Shown here: piece after piece, positions 8,627 to 16,786 of the stretch | Position numbering within the stretch: the stretch's first letter is position 1 | Layout: every line of letters begins with the position of its first letter | Assembly: GCA_900540885.1 (NCBI GenBank) | Contig: UQHJ01000002.1 | Location: 46,261-110,260, forward strand | Reading direction: 5' to 3' | Length of the DNA stretch: 64,000 nt | Origin: an uncultured Prevotella sp. | Lineage (GTDB): Bacteria; Bacteroidota; Bacteroidia; Bacteroidales; Bacteroidaceae | The notes under the pieces: model-generated | Database searches by the model: none | What the model was told of the DNA's origin: nothing | The model's input: the letters and a program-made list of their open reading frames with translations, nothing else | Position numbers and translations under genes: made by a program

Positions 8627-9385
8627 TTATGCTTGAATGCGTTTTGCTAAGTACATCAAGTGTACGGCCACGAGGGCAGCTGTTTCGGTTCGCAGTCTGC
8701 TTTCTCCCAAACTAATCGGTTGAAATCCTGCTTTTAGTGCACATTCCACTTCTTTCATGCTGAAGTCGCCCTCTGGTCCAATTAACACCGTAGTATTGCT
8801 ATCAGCTTCTAATAAATCACCTAAGAAGTTGCGTCCCGATAAGTGTATTTTCTCACTTTCGCCTTCACACTCTTCGGGTGAGTAGCAATGAGCAATAAAT
8901 TTCTGTCCTTCAATGGGTTGTGCAAGAAAGTCTTTAAAAGCCGTCATAGGTGTCACTTCTGGTTTAAAAGCCTTGTGACTTTGTTTCATAGCCGACACAA
9001 CGATCTTTTCCAAACGTTCCGTTTTCACCACCTTACGTTCAGAGTTAGCACAATTAAGCAGCGTAATATGGTCAATTCCTATTTCTGTAGCTTTCTCCGC
9101 AAACCATTCCATGCGGTCCATATTCTTGGTCGGAGCTACTGCCAAGTGAATGTTTCCCTTCCACAGTTTGTGGTCGTTCCACGTCTTATCAATTGCAAAT
9201 TGGCAATGTTTGTTAGAGGCCAACGTGATGTGGGCATCGTAAAACCGTCCCATTCCATCGGTCAAGGTCAGCGCATCGCCCTCTTTCATTCGTAATACTC
9301 TTACTGCATGGCCTGCCTCCTCTTGAGGCAATTCAGTAATGCCTTCAGCCACTTGTGGAGCATAAAATATATGAGTCTCTTTCAC
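8627..9385 (-). CDS. rsmE: 16S rRNA (uracil-1498-N3)-methyltransferase RsmE
   Basis: A 252-residue SPOUT-class methyltransferase. It has an N-terminal PUA-like domain (EEAGHAVRVLRMKEGDALTLTDG) and the characteristic LAVAPTKNMDRMEWFAEKATEIG stretch. The C-terminal knot contains VLIGPEGDFSMKEVE and ISLGESRLRTETAA, the SAM-binding trefoil loops. It methylates U1498 of 16S rRNA in the assembled 30S subunit. Length is normal for the family. It lies 53 bp downstream of the bifunctional-nuclease-family gene on the same strand. Confidence 0.95.
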   Translation of the reverse strand: MKETHIFYAPQVAEGITELPQEEAGHAVRVLRMKEGDALTLTDGMGRFYDAHITLASNKHCQFAIDKTWNDHKLWKGNIHLAVAPTKNMDRMEWFAEKATEIGIDHITLLNCANSERKVVKTERLEKIVVSAMKQSHKAFKPEVTPMTAFKDFLAQPIEGQKFIAHCYSPEECEGESEKIHLSGRNFLGDLLEADSNTTVLIGPEGDFSMKEVECALKAGFQPISLGESRLRTETAALVAVHLMYLAKRIQA

Positions 9386-9438
9386 TTTTTTCTTTTGGTA
9401 ATTTGACGAGTTAAGTTAATAGGTCAAAGCCGCCTCTC

Positions 9439-10017
9439 TTATTCTTCCGCACCAATTTCTGATTCCTTATCATCCTTTCGTTTATTCAGTTCATCGCGCA
9501 GAATGGTGGCCAACTCAAAGTTGTCCTCCTTTACAGCAGCTTGTAAGGCATCGCTTATGAGTTTGTCGCTCATGGCGGTTATGGGCAAAGCCATATTTTG
9601 ACTACCTCCGTTTTTATTCATGCGTGTTTGGCGTTCAAATGTCGTGCGTTGCACCCAAAGCGAAGAGCGCGTTTCGAGAGCTGTAACTACGGCCTCTGCT
9701 ATGGGAGTAGTTATTGAAACGATTTCATTCACTAATTCAAAATCTATCAGCGCTTGCGTCTTACCGTTAGCTGGTTGCATCAACCTTATCCCGATGGGAG
9801 TCATGCCCACGCGAGAGGCCAATTTTACCATTAAGTGCGAACAAGTATAATCTTTGTTCCGCATAGCCTGCATGATCATATTGAACCCCTCTTCGTCTAT
9901 CAATACAGGAAATATGCGTTCGCTCTCCCTCTCGCGTAGTATGAGTATGTAGGCATCCTTCAACTCACGTCCACGTGTAAGTCCTTCAACCTTTAGTTCA
10001 ATATAATTATCGTACAT
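9439..10017 (-). CDS. Bifunctional nuclease family (BFN/DUF151) protein with UVR-like tail
   Basis: A 192-residue protein. Residues 1 to about 135 form the BFN/DUF151 domain (YILILRERESERIFPVLID, then TRSSLWVQ). The C-terminal 40 residues (LQAAVKEDNFELATILRDELNKRKDD) match the UvrB/UvrC interaction motif. This architecture is common in Bacteroidetes and actinobacteria. Nuclease activity is reported for some family members, but the cellular role is unclear. It is first in a minus-strand run to the APH-RapZ gene. A strong promoter lies upstream: TAACTTTG (complement of 10089-10096) with TTTG 19 bp further upstream. Confidence 0.85.
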   Translation of the reverse strand: MYDNYIELKVEGLTRGRELKDAYILILRERESERIFPVLIDEEGFNMIMQAMRNKDYTCSHLMVKLASRVGMTPIGIRLMQPANGKTQALIDFELVNEIVSITTPIAEAVVTALETRSSLWVQRTTFERQTRMNKNGGSQNMALPITAMSDKLISDALQAAVKEDNFELATILRDELNKRKDDKESEIGAEE

Positions 10018-10088
10018 AGTTTAATAATCAGTAGGTTATCGTTTTAGCTAATATTGATACAGCTACTTGCTTTAGAGCAAACATTGTT

Positions 10089-10119
10089 CAAAGTTACACC
10101 AATCTATACGTGCAGCAAA
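10089..10119 (-). promoter_or_regulatory. Bacteroidetes-type promoter (TTTG-19 bp-TAACTTTG)
   Basis: The complement of 10116-10119 is TTTG and the complement of 10089-10096 is TAACTTTG, with a 19-bp spacer. This matches the Bacteroidetes -33/-7 consensus and points at the BFN-family gene whose ATG is at 10017. Confidence 0.65.
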
Positions 10120-10153
10120 GAGATTTGTTGTTTTTCTTTATTCTAACTTTAAG

Positions 10154-10203
10154 AAATAAGGTCTTGAAATGTGTGCTTTAAGCTACATTTCAAGACCTTA
10201 TTT
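10154..10203. terminator. Strong hairpin, probable terminator of a deleted minus-strand gene
   Basis: A perfect 19-bp inverted repeat (AAATAAGGTCTTGAAATGT and its complement) with a 12-base loop. A/T runs on both sides make it a bidirectional terminator candidate. It lies between two divergent genes, where neither needs a terminator. It is best explained as the terminator of the minus-strand gene whose last codons may survive at 10223-10261. Confidence 0.7.
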
Positions 10204-10222
10204 ATATACATGTGTTGATTAA

Positions 10223-10261
10223 AATCCAACTACCAGTCCTGTTGAGAATGGAGTGAATTAA
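10223..10261 (-). pseudogene. Possible leftover C-terminus of an outer-membrane protein
   Basis: On the minus strand the bases just upstream of the 10154-10203 hairpin read FTPFSTGLVVGF followed by a stop. This is a typical last beta-strand of a Bacteroidetes outer-membrane beta-barrel, with alternating hydrophobics and a terminal Phe. The frame closes immediately upstream with a stop, so only 12 codons remain. Interpretation as a deletion scar is inference; a 12-residue match can be chance. Confidence 0.35.
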
Positions 10262-10303
10262 AAAAAATGACACAAACGGTCTTAAAGTCCACATTCTAAT
10301 TTG

Positions 10304-10311
10304 TACATTTG
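10304..10311 (+). promoter_or_regulatory. -7 box next to the start codon of the thioredoxin-like gene
   Basis: TACATTTG fits the TAnnTTTG -7 consensus and ends 4 bases before the ATG at 10316. If used, the transcript would be leaderless or nearly so, and the in-frame upstream ATG at 10301 could not be the start. Confidence 0.4.
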
Positions 10312-10315
10312 CACT

Positions 10316-10828
10316 ATGAAACAATTCATCTCGCTTTTGATAATAGCACTTGTCACTTTAAGCAGTTGCTTAGGAAAGGTAGAGCAGGTCAGCAGTGGAA
10401 AAGATATTGTACAGTTAGGGCAGCAATTGCCCCTATTTACTGTTACACTCAACGACCATACAACGTTGAATACGGCTCAATTGCAAGGGCGTCCATCAGT
10501 TATCGTTTTTTTTAACACCTTATGCGGTGACTGTCGTCGTGAGTTGCCCATAGTACAGCGCGTTTACGATCAATACGGGCAAAGAGTGCAATTCCTCTGC
10601 ATAAGTCGTGCCCAAACTGATGATGAAGTATCCATCTTTTGGCAGAAAAATGCGCTTACAATGCCCTATAGCGCACAATCAGACAAAAGCGTTTACGAAC
10701 TCTTTGCTACAAGCACGATACCACGCATCTATGTGTCAGACGCCTCAGGCATGGTGTGTCGCTATTTTGTCGAGCGAATGAGCCAATCCGAGCTTACAGA
10801 AGTATTGGATAGTTTATTGAATGAATAA
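10316..10828 (+). CDS. Thioredoxin-like (TlpA/ResA-type) lipoprotein
   Basis: A 170-residue protein with a lipoprotein signal peptide (MKQFISLLIIALVTLSSC), the lipobox Cys being residue 18. The mature part is an AhpC/TSA-TlpA thioredoxin fold with VIVFFNTLCGDCRRELP, so the redox motif is CGDC, then the cis-Pro region TSTIPRIYV. It should act as a thiol-disulfide oxidoreductase tethered in the envelope, for cytochrome maturation or disulfide reduction. The start at 10316 is preferred over 10301 because the lipoprotein signal begins there. It precedes the permease gene by 34 bp. Confidence 0.85.
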   Translation: MKQFISLLIIALVTLSSCLGKVEQVSSGKDIVQLGQQLPLFTVTLNDHTTLNTAQLQGRPSVIVFFNTLCGDCRRELPIVQRVYDQYGQRVQFLCISRAQTDDEVSIFWQKNALTMPYSAQSDKSVYELFATSTIPRIYVSDASGMVCRYFVERMSQSELTEVLDSLLNE

Positions 10829-10862
10829 ATACAGTTACAAATAATACAAAACGCATAACGTA

Positions 10863-12176
10863 ATGAACAATTCAAGTTTGAAAGGACGTCTTATTGTGAT
10901 GAACTTTCTTGAGTTTGCCGTATGGGGTGCCTATCTCACCTCAATGGGCAACTATTTAGGACGTGCCGGCATGGGCGCTTACATCTCGTGGTTCTATGCC
11001 ATACAAGGCATCGTGTCAATCTTTATGCCAACGTTAATGGGCATCGTAGCCGATCGCTATGTGCAGCCCCAACGCTTATTGGGGATTTGCCACTTCTTAG
11101 CAGGCTCATTTATGATAGCCCTCTGCGTTATGGGTATGCAGAGTGCACAGCCCAATGCCGAGTTGTTCATCACGCTTTATACGTTGAGCGTAGCCTTCTA
11201 TATGCCTACGTTGGCACTGTCAAACACAACAGCCTTCACTTTGCTCAAAACGCATGGAATGGACACCGTCAAAGACTTTCCCCCTATACGCGTGTTTGGT
11301 ACGGTCGGTTTCATCGCCACCATGTGGTTTGTCAATTGTGCCACGACTACCAGTGGCTTTGGCCTAACGCTGCTTGACGATGCACAGAAGTTCCAGTATA
11401 CCCACATGCAGTTCCTTGTATCGGGTGTTTTAGGCATACTCCTCTTCATTTATTGTTTTACCTTGCCTCAATGTAAGTTAGAGTCAGGCAAGTCACAGAG
11501 CCTTTATGAAGCCTTTGGCCTTGACGCCTTCAAGCTATTCAAGACAAAGCGTATGGCCCTCTTCTTTATCTTCTCATGCTTATTAGGCATGTCATTACAA
11601 GTGACCAACGGCTATGCTACTCCTTTTATCACCAGTTTTAAGGCCAACATGCCCGATTCTTTTGCGGCCAACAACGCCACGTTGTTAGTATCTATTAGTC
11701 AAGTGGCCGAAGCCATTTGCATACTCTTCATTCCCTTCTTCTTGCGCCGTTATGGCATCAAGGTCGTCATGCTCATCGCCATGTTAGCTTGGGTATTGCG
11801 TTTTGGCTTCTTCGGTTTAGGCAATCCCGCCATGCCAGGTGTTATGCTCTTCATTCTTTCATGCATTGTCTATGGTGTAGCTTTCGACTTCTTCAATGTT
11901 TCGGGCGGACTCTTTGTCGACCAAGAGTGCGACCCCAAAGTCAAAGCTTCAGCGCAAGGACTCTTTATGTTGATGACCAACGGACTCGGCGCTACGATTG
12001 GCACACTCTTAGCAGGCGAAGTAATCAACCACTATTGTCAATGGACAGCCGAAGGTTATCTTGTTGGCGATTGGCAAACCTGTTGGTTCATCTTTGCAGG
12101 TTATGCCCTTGTAGTACTCTTACTCTTTGCCTTCGTATTCAGTGAGAGCAAAGAACATCGAGCACAGTACAGATAA
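10863..12176 (+). CDS. Nucleoside:H+ symporter-type MFS permease
   Basis: A 437-residue integral membrane protein with about 12 hydrophobic segments. The N-terminus (RLIVMNFLEFAVWGAYLTSMGNYL) is characteristic of the NupG/XapB nucleoside-H+ symporter family, with the MGIVADRY loop after the second segment and the PPIRVFGTVGFIATMW segment before the central loop. It imports nucleosides across the inner membrane. A strong hairpin terminator follows at 12198-12279. Confidence 0.88.
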   Translation: MNNSSLKGRLIVMNFLEFAVWGAYLTSMGNYLGRAGMGAYISWFYAIQGIVSIFMPTLMGIVADRYVQPQRLLGICHFLAGSFMIALCVMGMQSAQPNAELFITLYTLSVAFYMPTLALSNTTAFTLLKTHGMDTVKDFPPIRVFGTVGFIATMWFVNCATTTSGFGLTLLDDAQKFQYTHMQFLVSGVLGILLFIYCFTLPQCKLESGKSQSLYEAFGLDAFKLFKTKRMALFFIFSCLLGMSLQVTNGYATPFITSFKANMPDSFAANNATLLVSISQVAEAICILFIPFFLRRYGIKVVMLIAMLAWVLRFGFFGLGNPAMPGVMLFILSCIVYGVAFDFFNVSGGLFVDQECDPKVKASAQGLFMLMTNGLGATIGTLLAGEVINHYCQWTAEGYLVGDWQTCWFIFAGYALVVLLLFAFVFSESKEHRAQYR

Positions 12177-12197
12177 TAATAGACATCACCCATCAAT

Positions 12198-12279
12198 GAA
12201 GGCGGGCTTTCAACTCGCGGTATCAGCAAGTAGACTCCTACTTTTTACCGCGCGAGTTGAAAGCCCGCCTTCTCTTTTT
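12198..12279. terminator. GC-rich hairpin terminator after the nucleoside permease
   Basis: A perfect 22-bp stem: left arm 12198-12219 beginning GAAGGCGGGCTTTCAACTCG, right arm 12251-12272, then TCTTTTTATT. Good intrinsic terminator for the plus-strand permease. The arm has the same GGCGGG-TTT-AAC-CGCGG pattern as the hairpin element at 12305-12451. Confidence 0.75.
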
Positions 12280-12304
12280 ATTAGTTCAAGCCTCCGATTT
12301 TGAT

Positions 12305-12451
12305 AAACTGCAATTTATCTGCCTAATTGGGGGGCGGGTTTGTAACCCGCGGCAGCAGCAGGTTGTAGATATTCAAAGCATTCTGCTGCTGCCGCGGGTT
12401 AAAAACCCGCCCCCCAATTAGCCCCCCAATTAGGCAGACAAATTGCAGTTT
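12305..12451. repeat. GC-rich inverted-repeat element, copy 1
   Basis: A 147-bp near-palindrome. It begins AAACTGCAATTTATCTGCC and ends with the near-complement. Nested inside are TAATTGGGGGGCGGGTTT, AACCCGCGGCAGCAGCA and their complements around a 27-bp loop. A second copy, in reverse orientation as judged by its loop sequence, is at 35731-35866. The ends are AAATTGCAGTTT-like. No ORF. It resembles a MITE or a repeat-borne hairpin. Confidence 0.8.
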
Positions 12452-12467
12452 ACCGTACAAAATTTCA

Positions 12468-12840
12468 ATACGTTTTCAGAACCTTTGATTTATCTTTCAT
12501 GTTTCATTTTTTTGTTATAAAGTAATTGAATATCAGTCATTTCGAAAAATGAAACATCCGACTTTAATGCTTCATTTTTAGTTTCATGTTTCATTTTTCA
12601 AAACACTGAGGGAGCGCTTTCACGCTCCCTCAGTGTTTTTGAACCGCTCCCACAGGGGTTTTGAATCGCTCCCACAGTGTTTTTGTTTTTCTCCCTCAGT
12701 GTTTTTAGAATGAAACAATGAAACTAAAAGTGAAGCATAAAAGTCGTATGTTTCAGGCTTCGAAAGCGTTGATAATCAACAAGTTGAAACATAGAAATGA
12801 AACATGAAACATAAAATATGCAAAGGTAAAATATACGTAA
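12468..12840. repeat. 22-bp-repeat element, copy 1
   Basis: A 373-bp intergenic element. The left end starts ATACGTTTTCAGAACCTTTG; the right end, read as complement, starts TTACGTATATTTTACCTTTG, so the ends are imperfect inverted repeats. Both arms carry TTTCATGTTTCATTTTT / AAATGAAACATGAAAC motifs, an ATGAAACAT-ACGACTTT-ATG-TTCAT palindrome and a TTGATAATCAA-like palindrome on the right. The centre has four tandem 22-bp units (12625, 12647, 12669, 12691) of the type CTCCCACAGTGTTTTTG plus 5 bases. An inverted unit at 12599-12614 pairs with the first. No coding potential. Confidence 0.85.
12625..12712. repeat. Four tandem 22-bp units (core of element copy 1)
   Basis: Units start at 12625, 12647, 12669 and 12691, exactly 22 bp apart, each beginning CTCCC(T/A)CAG followed by GTGTTTTT or a close variant. 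The first and last units carry CTCCCT, the middle two CTCCCA. The last 5 bases of each unit vary. Confidence 0.9.
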
Positions 12841-12936
12841 CCCCATGCCTATTTCAGCCCGCTCTTGTTAAATCCGAAACTTAAATTTTTACTTTGGAGG
12901 TATTTCTTTAAACTGCAGTTCTTTACAGAGTCATAA

Positions 12937-13602
12937 TTAGTAATACGCCACTTCAAAGTCACACCCTTCAGCATAATCCTTTAGCAATCGTTGCGTATAG
13001 TCAGCAGCTTGCTTTAGAGACATTTCATCGCCGTCATAGCCATTAATGATAACAAGCAGTAGGGTAGAGTCAAGCGCAAGCATCGTACGCGTAGAATCAC
13101 TTGTAGGTGTAGCAAAAGCCCCCATTTCATCGCGATAAGCGGGCAAATGTTCAATATTCAGTACCCCACGGCCAATGCCCTCATACGGCTCGCCAGCACG
13201 TCCTATGCCCAATGTAATGTTGTTGCCCACAATGTGGGCTGCATCAAGCGCAGCCGTTGAATAGCCTGACGCGAGCGATACGAGATTGAGTATGTCCACC
13301 ACCGTGTTGACATGATACAATCCTTTACCTTGTAACACTCGACGAGCCAATTGTTCGCAAGCAGGCCGGTAACGGCTTGGATCCTTGCCAAACTGCTTGT
13401 AAGCCTGCCGTGTAGCAGCAATGCCCGAACGCCCTTTTATGCTTTCGATTGTATAGGAGGCCAAGAGTTTATTCTCTTCTTGCTTTATTTCTTCCCACAA
13501 AGCCTCTGACGACTCAGTGTTCTTTATCTTAGCTAAAATCATTGCACCACGAAAGGTTATGCAAAGCTTTTTAAAGTTTTCGTCTATTTTAATGTTATAC
13601 AT
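12937..13602 (-). CDS. Stand-alone B3/4 tRNA-binding-domain protein
   Basis: A 221-residue protein resembling the B3/B4 domain of phenylalanyl-tRNA synthetase beta chain, without the rest of the synthetase. The GIAATRQAYKQFGKDPSRYRPACEQLARRV stretch followed by VDILNLVSLASGYS is typical of the free-standing family. Such proteins are thought to edit or bind aminoacyl-tRNA or amino-acid ligands; specificity cannot be read here. It follows the AddB-like gene by 30 bp on the same strand. Confidence 0.75.
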   Translation of the reverse strand: MYNIKIDENFKKLCITFRGAMILAKIKNTESSEALWEEIKQEENKLLASYTIESIKGRSGIAATRQAYKQFGKDPSRYRPACEQLARRVLQGKGLYHVNTVVDILNLVSLASGYSTAALDAAHIVGNNITLGIGRAGEPYEGIGRGVLNIEHLPAYRDEMGAFATPTSDSTRTMLALDSTLLLVIINGYDGDEMSLKQAADYTQRLLKDYAEGCDFEVAYY

Positions 13603-13632
13603 CTTTTATGTTTGTTTGCGTTGACTTGTCAA

Positions 13633-16600
13633 CTAAAACGTATTTCGTCCTTTAGCGCACAATTGCTTATAGTTGCAAAAACTGCAGGCTTTGTCACTTT
13701 CGGCGCAGGGGAAATCATTCTTAGGGTCAATAATCTTCTCTAATAACAACTTCAGCTTCTCTTCAAATTCATCGGCGAATTGGGCTTTAAAGTCAGTTAC
13801 AAGCGTACCATTCACCGTTAAGTAGGGCACAAAATCGTCATCGCCCATGTGTCCAATGTAATAGAGAGCTGGTACAATAGGTGCCCCCTTTATAACGTTC
13901 TCAACGTCTGGCTGGTCTTTTTCTGAGCCTGCCCCATGCGGATTTCTTAACATGAGCAAGCTGTATACAAAGGCTTGGAACAGATACTTAGGGCTTTTGT
14001 CGCCTTCAGTAATCTCTTTTCCGCCTTCAATTAAGCGATTGTTGAATAATTCGTTCATGTTCTTAGCCTCAAGCACGTGTCCTCCCGTCTTGTAGTCAAT
14101 GATGCGCAGTGTTCGGGCTGAGTTAAAGCCACTATCGCCTTTAAAGTAGGCCATATCCATACGGTCAACTGAGCCATAAATCGTAACTTGTTCGAGTTCA
14201 CCTGTTTCATGGTTCTTCACATCAAATGTAGCACTGGCATCAAACTCGCCTCTTAAAAAGTCAAATTCGTCCAACAAGGGCTTTTCGCTCGCATCGTATT
14301 TAAGCAGGTCTATCACGTTTTTGCGCACCAACTCTTCGGTATAGTCGAGCGATGTGACATGCCCCTCTTTAAAGGCTTCTTTTATAAAATGATTAATTCC
14401 ATTCTCCGATGAGTCGTTAAGCAGTGCTTCTAGTTCCTCTGCGTTTACCCCATGAGGGTGATCTTTGTAGAAGTGTTCGGCCACACTATGCACCACGGTT
14501 CCAAAGTCGCGCGCATCGATAATGCCCTTGCGGTCGTCGGGAGTTTGAATGTTAGCTACGTAATGATAATAAAACTCGCGTGGGCAGTGTAAGTAAACGT
14601 TGAGTGCCGAAGGAGAGAAGCGACGGATTTGCAACTTCTTGTCTATTTCAATGTCGGCCACGGCTTCAGAGCATTTCGGCTCCGATATGAGATGAATGCG
14701 GTGAATGCAGCTGGCCATTTTGCCGTCGGCTAGCAAATGTCGCATAAATCGTGTCATTTCGCCACGATGCGTGCCTTGCGTAGAGCAGTTATACACCATG
14801 GTTGCCGTTTCGGCTCGTTGCAGCAAGCGGTAAAAGTAGTAAGCATATACCGCTGTCTTGCGCGTAAATGTGGTTAGTCCATAGTGCTTACGAATGATAA
14901 AGGGAATGAACGAAGCGTCGTTTGCCTTTTGTGGCAATACGCCCTCGTTGGCTGAGAGTAAGAGCACATGTTTAAAATTCAAACAACGTGTTTCGAGCAC
15001 ACCCATCACCTGTAGCCCAATAGCTGGTTCACCATGGAAGGGAACCTGACTTTGCTGCATGCTCTGTCTCATCAAGTTAAACAACATCTTATAGCTCAGG
15101 CAAGCTACCCTGCTATTGCCCTCTTGTGCTAATAGGTGTTCGTCATTTTCAAGCAAACTAACAAACCTGTTAATCAACTTATCAAGGTGGCAAGTCGACT
15201 CTGTATGCAAAATGTTGAGCCACGTCTCGCCCTCCACCTTATCTTCCTCGTACTCGGCATCATTTTCAGTGTGAGCCGCGGCTTCTGCTGTTTGTCGCAA
15301 TTGGGCTTGAAATGCCTTTAACACCGCTATCATCTCGTCGATTGTAGGCAACGAGTGCAGTGTAGGGGCATGCCCCTCCTCATCGTAGGGAACACCGCTC
15401 AACACCTGCTCCATAAGTCGCACCAAATCAGCATAGACCGAAGTATAGTTGACGGGGAAGCCCTTTGTTATGTTTACGTAATACGAAGGTGCTGTACCAT
15501 TTACGCCCTCGCTTACCTTCCCATTAGCAGCAATAGGCAACGCATGCAAGGTGGGTTGTAACATTGTTTCATCGCCCAACACCACGGCTGTTTGGTTCGC
15601 ATGTGTAGGGTCGATGTGTGGCGTGTTCTTATCGTTCAGCCATGACGCAATATATTGTGCCTGAATAGCATTCGTGTCGGCTTGTACAAACGTGAGTTGA
15701 TTCTTACCGTCATGAGCGGCAAAGCGGCTTATATTGTCAAAGCTGACGTCCTCTAGGTCGCCACGTTCAAGTTCATTACCAAAGTTGTTTAGGTTTTGTG
15801 CCATGAATATGCCCGCCTCGTTTTTAGCTACATACTTATCCCTTCTTTTTTCAACGTAATAGGTGTCGTAGTCCCAATAGAAGTGAGCAATGCCTTCGTC
15901 TTGAAGCAGACGGAATAGATGTTCCTCAACGCGGTCGAGCACGTTAAAGCCTACAAACACAAAGGTACGACCTCTAAACTTTGATTTAAGACTGAGCGGT
16001 CGGCCCTCCTCGTGGTCTCGCTCCAACTCTTCTACCACCTCTCGGTATAGCATACCCTCGTAGGCCAAGTCCTTAGACCTTAGCTCCGTGCGCAAGTCGT
16101 TGTAGAGCGTATGATATTGCTTCCAAAGCCTTTTATAGCTCTCGCGTACCTCGCTTTGCCTTTCGTTTGAGAAACTGCCAAAGAAGGTTTCCATTTCTTC
16201 ACGATCAGCCTCGCTGTCCAACCAATCATCTTGTGTGCTGAGCGTTTGATAGTCGTTAAGGTCGCAAAAGATGTTTTCGGCAGGGCCCATGTTCTTGTCG
16301 ACGTCATCAAAATCGTTCAGTATGCGTTCGCCCCAACCATAAAAGTTGTCAAGTGTGGCATTCGGGTTGACCAGCCTCTTGTAATGTCTAAACAAGCGTG
16401 CTATGGTGTTAATCTTGTCTTCTACTTTCACCACAGGAGCTTGCTCCTTAAAGAACTCACTGATTGACTTATACGTAGGCGCCCAGATAGGTCGTCCGTC
16501 GCACAGTTCCATTAAGTATTTGTTCAAAAACAAATAGGCACGCTTGTTCGGAAATATGATAATTATCTTGCTCAAGTCAATCATCTGCTCCCCCTCAAAG

Positions 16601-16644
16601 GGGACCAACAGCGACTTTGCCACAAGTTTTAAGAATGTGTTCAT
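13633..16644 (-). CDS. addB: AddB-like helicase-nuclease subunit (PD-(D/E)XK, Fe-S)
   Basis: A 1003-residue protein. The N-terminus (IIIFPNKRAYLFLNKYLM) is an inactive UvrD-like fold. The C-terminal third is a RecB-family nuclease: DFGTVVHSVAEHFY near residue 705, GSVDRMDMAY, and the catalytic LRIIDYKTGG. A Cys at CPREFYYHY and a final CSFCNYKQLC cluster fit the AddB Fe-S staple that closes the nuclease domain. It is downstream of the AddA-like gene, with 191 bp between. Together they should resect double-strand breaks for RecA-dependent repair and degrade linear foreign DNA. Confidence 0.85.
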   Translation of the reverse strand: MNTFLKLVAKSLLVPFEGEQMIDLSKIIIIFPNKRAYLFLNKYLMELCDGRPIWAPTYKSISEFFKEQAPVVKVEDKINTIARLFRHYKRLVNPNATLDNFYGWGERILNDFDDVDKNMGPAENIFCDLNDYQTLSTQDDWLDSEADREEMETFFGSFSNERQSEVRESYKRLWKQYHTLYNDLRTELRSKDLAYEGMLYREVVEELERDHEEGRPLSLKSKFRGRTFVFVGFNVLDRVEEHLFRLLQDEGIAHFYWDYDTYYVEKRRDKYVAKNEAGIFMAQNLNNFGNELERGDLEDVSFDNISRFAAHDGKNQLTFVQADTNAIQAQYIASWLNDKNTPHIDPTHANQTAVVLGDETMLQPTLHALPIAANGKVSEGVNGTAPSYYVNITKGFPVNYTSVYADLVRLMEQVLSGVPYDEEGHAPTLHSLPTIDEMIAVLKAFQAQLRQTAEAAAHTENDAEYEEDKVEGETWLNILHTESTCHLDKLINRFVSLLENDEHLLAQEGNSRVACLSYKMLFNLMRQSMQQSQVPFHGEPAIGLQVMGVLETRCLNFKHVLLLSANEGVLPQKANDASFIPFIIRKHYGLTTFTRKTAVYAYYFYRLLQRAETATMVYNCSTQGTHRGEMTRFMRHLLADGKMASCIHRIHLISEPKCSEAVADIEIDKKLQIRRFSPSALNVYLHCPREFYYHYVANIQTPDDRKGIIDARDFGTVVHSVAEHFYKDHPHGVNAEELEALLNDSSENGINHFIKEAFKEGHVTSLDYTEELVRKNVIDLLKYDASEKPLLDEFDFLRGEFDASATFDVKNHETGELEQVTIYGSVDRMDMAYFKGDSGFNSARTLRIIDYKTGGHVLEAKNMNELFNNRLIEGGKEITEGDKSPKYLFQAFVYSLLMLRNPHGAGSEKDQPDVENVIKGAPIVPALYYIGHMGDDDFVPYLTVNGTLVTDFKAQFADEFEEKLKLLLEKIIDPKNDFPCAESDKACSFCNYKQLCAKGRNTF

Positions 16645-16786
16645 TTTTTATTGCCTTTCTTTTGATGTGAATAAGGAATGTAAGTATTAATGATGTTGCG
16701 AAGTCATATTATGCAGAAGGTTACCAACTAAGGTGTCCTATTTGCTGTTCTAGTTTTTGGTGTATATAGAATTGAACACTCTTACT

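Larger units (their letters stand above)
12177..12936. other. 760-bp intergenic block made almost entirely of repeats
   Basis: Holds, in order, the permease terminator, the GC-rich inverted-repeat element and the 22-bp-repeat element. About 95 bp of A/T-rich sequence then follows, containing an AAACTGCAGTT remnant at about 12913 that recalls the end of the GC-rich element. No credible ORF is present. Confidence 0.8.

Noticed and set aside
8888..9295. 135-residue plus-strand ORF
   Set aside because: Antisense to rsmE, whose family motifs are complete; no domain in this frame.
12599..12640. Intrinsic terminator formed by the inverted first unit of the repeat core
   Set aside because: The CACTGAGGGAG/CTCCCTCAGTG hairpin with following T5 looks terminator-like, but it is part of the conserved element and no gene ends there.
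12625..12712. Possible CRISPR array in the 22-bp-repeat cores
   Set aside because: Units are contiguous without unique spacers of 26-40 bp, there are only four, and no cas genes are present in the window.
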